From assembly GCF_036323735.1 (NCBI RefSeq), contig NC_086025.1, positions 111,612,688 to 111,676,687 of the forward strand: a DNA stretch of 64,000 nt, given 5' to 3'. The stretch is from Rattus norvegicus (lineage: Eukaryota > Chordata > Mammalia > Rodentia > Muridae). Numbering within the stretch: position 1 is the first letter of the stretch; each line of letters opens with the position of its first letter. Shown in pieces: positions 55,860 through 64,000 of this stretch. The notes under the pieces were generated by a model. It was not told where the DNA came from. It saw only the letters and a list, made by a program, of their open reading frames with translations, and made no database searches. Both the position numbers and the translations under genes were made by a program.

Positions 55860-57880
55860 GTACTCCCCAGCCACGGTGCTGGGTGTCTGTATCACATTCA
55901 CCCCCATCCAGGCCTATTGAGCCAGGCCTATTAATAACCCTTGGCCTCTACCTCCCTACAGCACCCAGCAATAAGGTCCAAGCAGGGCACACCTCTTGCA
56001 TGAAGCCTTCCATGATCACCTTGGGTGGCAGCCACACTTTGTTCTAAACTTGCAAGGAAAGGAAGAGGGAAGGAAAGGAACAGAGGTTGCTTGGGGTAAA
56101 GGGACTAGGTCAGGTCCCCTACACATACTGTGTCTTTACTGTACCCTGAGACACTGTGGGGTGGGGGTACCTCCCATGGCAGTGATGTGAGTGCTGATGT
56201 GAGTGATGTCTGCAGCATATAACTCTGGCACTGCACTCAGGACCCAGGCTGGCACTCCCAGGCAGTAAGTCAGTGTCTGGCGGAAGGAGAGCCATTGCCC
56301 ACCTTTGGACAAGCCTCATCTTTGGTGCCTCAGTTTCCCATCTGTGTAGCCCTGCTATAAAAGTAAACTTGATCTTGAGAGGAGCTAGGTATGCTTGACA
56401 ATGTATGCCAAATGTCACTGGTTAAGGGCGCTTTGGAGGGAGAAAGGTGCATCACTTTTCTGGTTCCCAAGGGTCACTGATATCTTGGGTTGCAGACACC
56501 ACTCAAGGTCTGAGTTTGGAGACATGTGAACGAATGGACGAAACTGCCCTGAATCAAACTTCCAAGCATTGATGTGGTCAGCTATGGGGTCCCATTCTTG
56601 GTAGTAGCTTCCGAGTTCCAGAGTCCCATGGAAGACAGGAGGTAAGGAAGCTCCACTCCTCCCTCCCCACCGCTGGCTGAAAAGAGTGGACAGTGATCTA
56701 CAGTGGGGAAACCTGTCTGGGGTCTGGATGGGCTGTGAAAAGAAAGATATCCAGTAACCAGGTGGACACACTCTTGTGTGTTCGCATTTGTCTGTGACAG
56801 ATACCCGAGAAGACCGTCTATAAGAGGAGGACTTATTTTGGCTCCCAGTTTCAGAGGCGTCAGCCCCATCTAGCTGTTCCAGTGTTCCCAGCCTGGAGCA
56901 GGTAGAGCTTTGTAGCATGGCTTACACCATGGAGGCCAAGAAGCACGGAGAAGTAGAAGGAAGAAGCCATGTTAGATGCCCTGCAAAGGCTCACCTCTAG
57001 GCTGCTGCTTTCTTCCATAGGTCTGCCACCTCCCAACGGTCCATTCACGCTCTGGATCCTTGGATGAAAGCAGGGACTAGACCAGGACCTCTCAGGTCAA
57101 GCTCCCCCCAGAAGTGTGCTTTTTCTTTTCTTTTTTTTTTAAATCCTAGTGGATTCTAGGTCAGGTTGATGATCAAGACCAACATCTCACAAAATGAGTA
57201 TGAAGGTTCTGAGTTCAGGGGTAGCAGCTTCAGGCTTCATGGAGAAGATACCAGGAGTTGATTATAACTTACATCGTGAGGGTCCACAGCCCACTATGGC
57301 TAAGGTCAGGGTGGCGGACCCAAATCCAACCAGGAGGATGTGGCAGACAGGACTTTGTGTTGAATTAGGGACACCTTGGAAGGCACTCAGGACACCAAGA
57401 GGGAGGTCAGGACCTGGGCTTAGGGCTTTGATCTAATCACAGCAGACTGAAAGCTGGAGTCACGGGCGAGGCTGAGCCTAGGGAGGCTGGACTCCAGCCC
57501 AGGTTTGCGGAGCAATCTTTGAGGAAGATCTTGAGGAAAGCTGATAAATGATTGCCTAGCCTGCAGGACACTGTGCTGGGGGTTGGGGGGGGCGGTCTTC
57601 ATCCTCACGTCTTCTCAAGAAGTAGAAGATGCCTTATCCACTTAACTGACAAAGGAATAAGGCTCCGAGTGGCTGGCCAATTTGCTTAAAGTCACAAAAG
57701 CAGAAGTATGATTCAAACCCAGGTTCCTTTGGTTTCAATGTGTCTTTCTTTTTTTGAATTTCTTTTTTTGAGTAAAAGCAATAGACAGGTCGGGGGTGGG
57801 CTCTACCATGAGAGAAGCCCTGACAACTAGCATGTCCTTCTGTTTTGTAAGTAAGCAATGTTAGGTGGCCACCATTGTCA
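55860..57880. other. Pvalb upstream flank, no gene seen
   Basis: Unique sequence without a recognised exon or young SINE. A 167-codon minus frame (56415-56918) has no known domain and is treated as chance. Confidence 0.6.
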
Positions 57881-57884
57881 GGGT

Positions 57885-58035
57885 ACATTTATTGAGCACC
57901 TACTGCTCTTGTGATCTAGGCGTATCACTCCACTGTGCCCTTACAAAGACCTCAGAAATTTGAAGAGATAGAATCTCAGAGATGTTTAGAACTTTGTCCA
58001 AGGTCACATAGTTAGAAAGTAAGTAGTGAGTCCTA
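57885..58035 (+). mobile_element. MIR remnant
   Basis: TTTATTGAGCACCTACTGCTC, GAATCTCAGAGATGTTTAGA and CCAAGGTCACATAGTTAGAA. Confidence 0.75.
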
Positions 58036-58841
58036 AAATATTTTCCAGTCCTTCCACTTCAAGTCCGTGTTAATCCTGGCAGTCTTGAATGATTAACCTA
58101 GTCAGTCTTTACAAGAGTAAATCAGAAGTTTTAATTTATCAGTGAAGACTTTTTGACTCTAAATGACAGGACAGTACAGTTCAGTCTGCCTTAAGATGAG
58201 GAGAGATTTACCAGAGCTATAAAGATTAAGGTACGGCTTGATCAGGACCCACAAGGATGTTCCTCTTCTGTATTCCCCGAACCACAACTGGTGTCACACT
58301 GGCTGCCTTCTCAGGCTGTTTGGAGGGTTACAAAAGGGCAGTCCCCTGCTGCACTAGAAACTCTCCTGTCCAAGTTCTGTTGGAAAGAGGGAGTTGGTGC
58401 TGCGCTGGATAGGGTTGTTCTGGTGGGGAAGGCTGGGGTTGGGTTTCACTGGCTGTGAGGAGCTGGGCTCGGTTCTCCATCACTGTACAGAGCAGGGGAG
58501 ACCTGGGCCTGGGCCTCGAGGGACACTGCAAGCTTAGAGGGTGAGGTGTGTCAACACTGTGAGACTCGCATGGAGAGAAACTGGCTCTGGGTAGGGGTGT
58601 GAAATCCAGGCATCTGGAGCCCAGGAAGCAGTCACTGAGGAAGGCCCTGAAGTGGATGGCTGTGCAGGATAAGGGAGCTCCCCTGAGTGGCCAGTGTGCT
58701 CGAGGACATTATGCCTCTTGAGAATATTCCCTCTGAGACTCAAAGTGGCTTTTCTGGACTTGAGGCTCCCCCACCCCAGTCCCTGGCCCCCAGTAGGCAT
58801 CCTAAAGGCAGAAACCACATATAGTGGAACTGCCTTCTAGC

Positions 58842-58844
<3 letters not shown>

Positions 58845-58896
<52 letters not shown>
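58845..58896. repeat. (TG)n microsatellite
   Basis: About 26 TG units, abutting the tail of the B4-type SINE at 58900-59137. Confidence 0.98.
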
Positions 58897-58897
<1 letters not shown>

Positions 58898-58899
58898 AC

Positions 58900-59137
58900 A
58901 TGTGTGTTGTGTGCATAGGTTGATGTCAGGTATCTTAACTCTCCATATCTTTTAGGACCCTGAACCTGAAAGTCACTGCCTCACTGACTCAGACAGAACA
59001 GCTCTCCTGCCACCTGCCTACCTCAGCTTCTCTCCTGAGGCCACCAGATTTTTATGTGGGTGCTGGGGATCTGAACTCAGTTTCTCAGGCTTGTGTGTCA
59101 AACTCTTTATTGCCACAGTCACCTCCCCAGACCCTGA
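58900..59137 (-). mobile_element. B4-type SINE
   Basis: Tail GTTGATGTCAGGTATCTTAA, then TTTTTATGTGGGTGCTGGGG, ATCTGAACTCAG and CAGTCACCTCCCCAGACCC. Confidence 0.6.
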
Positions 59138-59299
59138 GTTCTTTGTTTGTTTGTTTGTGTGACAGAGACCAGGCACCGGGCATGAAGGCTGATGATGTAT
59201 TCCCACACTACCCCACCTTGTCCCTCCTATCCTTCAGGTTTTAATAACTGCTCTCAGCCTCCAGCAAGACACCTCGATGTGTGTTACACTCATACATAC

Positions 59300-59420
59300 A
59301 TTCCCCAAATGAATCTTCTCCACAGATGAGCACAACTGAGGTTCAGAGAAGCCAAGTCACTTGTCCAGGTTCACCCAGCCTGGTCAACCATATGCACTTA
59401 TGTCCAAAGCCCACTCTGCC
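59300..59420 (+). mobile_element. MIR remnant
   Basis: ACAACTGAGGTTCAGAGAAG then CCAAGTCACTTGTCCAGGTT. Confidence 0.6.
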
Positions 59421-59779
59421 TTCCAGACCCTGGAGAGGGCAGGGACCCATGTGTGTGGTGTGCGTGTGGGTCAGCATTCTCTTAGCCACTGTCTGCCAGG
59501 AGACAAGCGTTCAGCTGTTATCTTTGCTGGTGAGATTTCCTTGGTTCACGCTATTTCCACCTGCTGCGGCAGGGAACAGGATACACACAGAGCTGCTGCG
59601 GTCCAGGGCGCTGGCCGCAGGTGGACCTGCAGATCCAGTGATATTTATGAGGTTAGTCGTGTGGGGTGACGTACATTAACTCAAGGAATCTCTGCCCCAT
59701 TCCCAGCAGGCAGATCCTGAGCTGATTCTCCCCGTACCCTGCTTCCCTTCCTCACAGAGGTCCAAAGCCCAGGATCATA

Positions 59780-59915
59780 AGAAGAGAGCCCAGATCTGAC
59801 ACTGTCCCTGAGTGACCTTGGGCTAATCAGTTGGCCTCTCTTGGCCTCAGTGTTTTCATGTATAAAATGGAGTTGTTTAGGGCAGCTGTGAGAGGCAGTG
59901 AATCAGAGGAGAAAG
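59780..59915 (+). mobile_element. MIR remnant
   Basis: GAGTGACCTTGGGCTAATCA then GGCCTCAGTGTTTTCATGTA and AAAATGGAGT. Confidence 0.65.
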
Positions 59916-59944
59916 GTATTCAGAGGTCATAAACTCCTAACATA

Positions 59945-60060
59945 GGACCCAGGAGGCTGAGACAGGAGGATCAAAAGTTCAAAACCATCCAGGGATGCAG
60001 AGGACCCTCAAGGCAAGCTTGGCTTACCTAGCAAGAAGGTGTCTCAAAATCAAAAGCTTT
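59945..60060 (+). mobile_element. B1-like fragment that received an ID insertion
   Basis: CCCAGGAGGCTGAGACAGGA, GGATCAAAAGTTCAAAACCA and AAGGTGTCTCAAAATC resemble the B1 body and tail. The ID element enters its A-rich end. Confidence 0.55.
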
Positions 60061-60160
60061 TTTTTCCTTTCCTTTTCTTTTTTTTTGGAGCTGAGGACCG
60101 AACCCAGGGCCTTGTGCTTGCTAGGCAAGCGCTCTACCACTGAGCTAAATCCCCAACCCC
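60061..60160 (-). mobile_element. ID element with target-site duplication
   Basis: Poly(T), then GGAGCTGAGGACCGAACCC through CTCTACCACTGAGCTAAATC. Flanked by the 15-base duplication AAAATCAAAAGCTTT at 60046-60060 and 60161-60175. Confidence 0.95.
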
Positions 60161-60175
60161 AAAATCAAAAGCTTT

Positions 60176-61490
60176 AAAAAAAGGCACGGGGAATTTCTCA
60201 GTGGTATTTACCTAGTGTATGTGAGCTCCAAGGTCCCAATACGACAAGCAGATCGACAAGCAGATCAACAAACAGGCCCCATGCCTGCTGGGAAGTGAGG
60301 ACCCACACAAGAAGGGGAGACCAGAGAATGGACATAGTAGACAGGGCTGGGTGGGTCTCAGAGTTACCAGGGTTTGGAAGGGCCAGAGGCTTGGGCCTGT
60401 GTCTGTGTGGGTGTGTGGGGCAGGAAAGCAAGTTTCCATTCATCCTTGGGGACTCATGGCTCTTCTTTCCCACAAGCTGCCTGCCTCCTCCCCCACCTCA
60501 CTCAGGGCATGTGTGTTCTCTTTAGGGACAGCACCTTTGTGAATCAGCATCAGAACACCCAGGTGTCCTCCACCTCCCGCTGCAGAGGGGACAATCAAAG
60601 ATTCACCTCTCACCATCATTGTGCCCAGAGGTATAAGCTGGGTTGAGTCCTGTCCCCAAGTGTTGAAGTCCCAACACCTAAGGCTTCCAACAGTGACTGT
60701 GTCAGGTGACAGGGTCTTTATGGAAGCTTTCAGATTTACTAGAGATCATCTTAGAGGGTTCTGGTCCAGAGTGACTTGAATTGTAGTGAGAGAGGAGTGG
60801 GACTCACAGAGGTCATGGGAAGTCACCAGGCTAACCAACTGTCTGTCGTGGTCATCTCGCAAGAAACAACCTGCCACACACTAATGACAGACTTCTGCCT
60901 CCAGAGTGTGAAAAAGGCCCACCCACTCTCCAAGCATCCACTGCTTCTCCACAGAGACCCCATCCCCAGTAAATCATACCCTTTCAGTAATGCCGAGAGG
61001 CGGTCTAGGCTCACGAGGGAAGGGTTCTCACGAGTACTTCCTCATGGAAACTCCTAATCTCTGGAGACAGTTTCTTTGTAAAGATGGCAGGCATATTCTA
61101 TTTAAATAAACAATGAGAAATGGAGGGGTCGGGGACAGATGTTATCACCAAGTCACCCTAAGGCTAGCCCTGCATTGCTGGGAGTGCTGTAGGGTCCGAA
61201 CGTCTGGAAAGAAACATGGGCAGTTGGGAGCACTTGCTCAACTGTGGAGGAGGATCCAGGTGGCTGGGGAAGAAAGCAGAGCTTTCACTGTTTAACTTTT
61301 GAGCCCGATGAATTAGAAGCTGTGGAAGATGTTGCTATCCCACACACAGACTGTACAAGAGTCCCCAACATTTGATTGGGGACATTTGCAAATAGAAAGT
61401 TGAAAGTCTTTCACGGTGAGAATCATTGACCCTCTTCTGAGAATCCATCAGTGCCAGTTTTTCGTTACTGGCTTAATCCTATGTGCACTA
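60176..61490. other. Intergenic, no gene seen
   Basis: Unique or old-repeat sequence. 60640-61090 has a repeat-like look, but no family is assigned. No exon is recognised. Confidence 0.5.
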
Positions 61491-61892
61491 ATTTTTTTTT
61501 TTAAAAAACGTACCAAAAAAAAAAAAAACCCCAAAGCTAAATTTAATTCTGAGGCCCATGAAGTTACTTGCTACTCCTAACGTTCTTGTGTTGGGCGAGG
61601 TGCGTGGAGTATATAGCTCTGTTGTTAACTCTGGCCAAAGTGCAGATCTGAACCTTTGCTTTCTAAGAAGTCTTGCTCTCCAGCCCATCTCACAGAACTC
61701 CACATCTCGCTGAGGTCCCGGGACAACTGTACTCATTCTACTTGCTATCAAATTATCGGTCCACATAAGCTTTGCATGAATCTCATCTACAGTGTATTCA
61801 AACCAGAAGACATAGGGTAAAGACAACTGTATACACAGCTCTGTGCTTTGCAAATATTCCTATTTGTTGTTTAGGCATCCAGTCAGTCACAC

Positions 61893-62310
61893 ACCCATCC
61901 ACCCATCTATCCATCCATCCATTCATCCATCCTCCATCCATCCATCCATCCATCCATCCATCCATTGACTCATCCTTTCCTTTATTCATGTATTTATCCA
62001 TCCATCTTTCCACCCATTCACTCATCTACCTGTCTATCCTTTCTCCCCTCTATCAATATATTCATTCATCAATCCATCCATTCATCAATCTGTCTGTTCA
62101 TCCATCCATCCATCATCCATTTATCATCCACCCATCCATCGTCCATCCATTCTTCCATCATCCATCCATTCATTATCTATCCATCTATCCATCCAACCAA
62201 ACTTCCATCCATTCACCCATCCATATATTTGCTTTAACCATCTGTCCATTACCCCATTCACCCATTTGTCCACTTCTTATTCTACCCATCCATCTGTCCA
62301 TTTATTCATT
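61893..62310. repeat. (ATCC)n tetranucleotide array, imperfect, about 420 bases
   Basis: CCAT/CCAT-variant repeats with many point changes. Reading frames through it give Ser-Ile-His-Pro runs, which are artefacts. Confidence 0.95.
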
Positions 62311-62429
62311 GATTGGAATCAACCCTAGCTGCAAAACTAAGATATGCACTCTATAACAGGTCCCAGGACATCAATGCACATGACATGCTTGTTACCTTTA
62401 ATGAGATCATACTGTAAGTTGTGAAACAA

Positions 62430-62454
62430 ATAATAATAATAATAATAATAATAA
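62430..62454. repeat. (AAT)n microsatellite
   Basis: About eight AAT units. Confidence 0.95.
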
Positions 62455-63356
62455 AACTCATTACCATTTCTACATATTGTTTCTTAATAGCATTATCTGT
62501 GAACCAAGTGCTATCCTAAGCAATTTACACTCATCATCATTTTGCTTAGTTCTAACAACAGCCCCAAGAAATCATGTATTGGTCAGTACTTTGATCTATG
62601 CTGAGTAACAAAGAACCTTAAAACTCATTGGTTTAAAACAACAACTGTGTGGTCACCTTTCGAGATTCTGGAATCTGAGCTGGCTTCACTGTGGGGTTTG
62701 CCCCATGGAAGCTCTCAGAACTTCAGGTTAGGTCCAACATTGTTGAAACACCAGCCAACCCCCACCCCCATCCCACTGTTTAAAGCAAGCTGCCCACAGC
62801 CACAAAAGGCATGGATACTAAAACACACTCCCCAGGAGCCATTGCCATAGGACACAAGCACAGTCAAGATTCCTTTCTTTCTGTTGTCACGAAACAAGCT
62901 TGACTAGTGTATTTTCCTTTTTATAAAAAAGTAAGGTGATGTAAGAGGATTTGTTGGCTGTGTAACTGGAAACTCAGGTGTACATCCTACTTTTGTCAGG
63001 AATGGCTGGATCAAGGGGATCATTGGTGTCATTAAGGGCTTCTGATTCTGTCTGTGTCTCAGGTATATTCTTTCTATGTAGCTGGTAAGATAGCTGCTTA
63101 CACCTTAGAACCATATCCCAAAGCCAAGAGAATCTGTGATGAGGTGGTCTTGGAGGAAGTCCTAGGCAGATCTAGAATAGCTCATTTGGGGCCTCATGCC
63201 TGCCTTTAAACCAGTCCCTGTGAGGAGCAGACTGAGTGCTCTTATCAGTCAGGTCTAGAACCCTGCTCACCACTGCAGCTCTGGCAAACTGGGGGAAATG
63301 AACTACCTTTTTAAAATAGTAAGAGAAGGAGGAAAACATAAAAAAGAAAGGGCAGG

Positions 63357-63448
63357 GGTTGGGGATTTTGCTCAGTGGTAGAGCGCTTGCCTAGCAAGCG
63401 CAAGGCCCTGGGTTTGGTCCCCAACTCCAAAAAAAAAAAAAAAAAAAA
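63357..63448 (+). mobile_element. ID element (young) with poly(A) tail
   Basis: GGTTGGGGATTTTGCTCAGT through GGTTTGGTCCCCAACTCC, then a pure A tail. A 16-base duplication AAAAAGAAAGGGCAGG lies at 63341-63356 and 63449-63464. Confidence 0.96.
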
Positions 63449-63464
63449 AAAAAGAAAGGGCAGG

Positions 63465-63570
63465 TGGATAGAAACAGAGAGTGAGGAAAGACAGGAGGAG
63501 GGAGGGAGGAAGAAAGGAAGGAGGGGTGAAAGGAAGGGAAGGAGGGAGAGAGATGGAGGGAAGGCAAGGT
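63465..63570. repeat. Purine-only (GGAA/GGGA)-rich stretch
   Basis: Nearly all A and G for about 100 bases directly after the ID element. Triplex-prone composition. Confidence 0.85.
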
Positions 63571-64000
63571 GGGTTCAGCTGCTCACAAAGGTTAAGACAG
63601 CTAGCAGAAAGGTGGCAGTGCCATGCTCACTTCAGATGAGAAGAACCAGTCCCTCGGTGACAGGGAGAGGCTGGTCCACATGAGATACGGGGTGATAAGG
63701 GCTCAGGTCTCACAGGTGCCAACCAGGCTTCTCTCCCAAATGTCTGGATTACACAATAGTATTGCAAAGGAACAGTGACTCTCAGAGTGGTCCAACGATG
63801 ACGGAAACCCAGCTATGCTTCTGAGGTGATGGGCAGGGCCAAGTACTGGGCAGTGGTGAGCGATGATTCAGGGGACTTGCCCAGTTGGCTGGCCAGGCCT
63901 GAGAGACGGTCATTCTAGGACAAGGGAGCAACATGTTCAAACGTGCCTGGGAGCCGGTGATTCTGAAAGACTGACAGAAGAAAGTGGCTTCCAAGCTGGG

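Noticed and set aside
56415..56918. 167-codon minus-strand frame upstream of Pvalb
   Set aside because: No family resemblance or promoter, and overlapping frames are also open.
61772..62356. 194-codon frame with Ser-Ile-His-Pro repeats
   Set aside because: Produced by the (ATCC)n array. Two other frames are also open, as expected for a tetranucleotide repeat.

Overview
The window is mammalian nuclear DNA, and almost certainly brown rat (Rattus norvegicus). It holds split genes with GT-AG introns, ID, B1, B2/B3 and B4 SINEs, MIR remnants and long (TG)n tracts. The spliced parvalbumin reads exactly as the rat protein as I recall it (for example Leu6, Thr20, Ser40-Ala41-Asp42 and Ser66, where I recall mouse differing). 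No bacterial, viral, CRISPR or operon-like system is present.

Two protein-coding genes were reconstructed exon by exon, both on the minus strand. Ift27 (Rab-like GTPase of the intraflagellar transport B complex) has seven coding exons between 21947 and 6616 and encodes 186 residues. Its polyadenylation signal is at 6479-6484, and a CCAAT/GC-rich promoter region lies at about 22050-22680. Pvalb (parvalbumin alpha, cytosolic Ca2+ buffer) has four coding exons between 53590 and 41326 and encodes 110 residues. A non-coding exon 1 is predicted at 55694-55759 behind a TATA-like box and an initiator, and the poly(A) signal is at 41154-41159. The order Ift27 then Pvalb on one strand matches the human 22q12.3 order CACNG2-IFT27-PVALB-NCF4 as I know it.

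Layout: 1-6455 is the 3' flank of Ift27 and holds SINEs and one enhancer-like block. 6456-22000 is Ift27. Its intron 6 carries a 340-base direct duplication, a (CCA)n tract and homeodomain-site-rich blocks, intron 4 starts with GC, and intron 1 holds a 40-base Z-DNA-type tract. 22050-22680 is the promoter. 22700-41130 is a repeat-rich intergenic stretch with a CTCF-like site at 26958-26975 and a perfect 18-base hairpin at 37036-37075. 41130-55760 is Pvalb. 55830-64000 is upstream flank with SINEs, MIRs and a 400-base (ATCC)n tract.

The two genes do not act in one pathway: one is a broadly used cilium gene, the other a fast-muscle and interneuron gene. Their adjacency makes the candidate insulator sites and the differing promoter types the main regulatory interest. 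I found no undescribed gene system. The strongest unusual points are the GC-AG intron of Ift27, the intronic duplication, the clustered enhancer-like blocks, the Z-DNA tract and the perfect hairpin.
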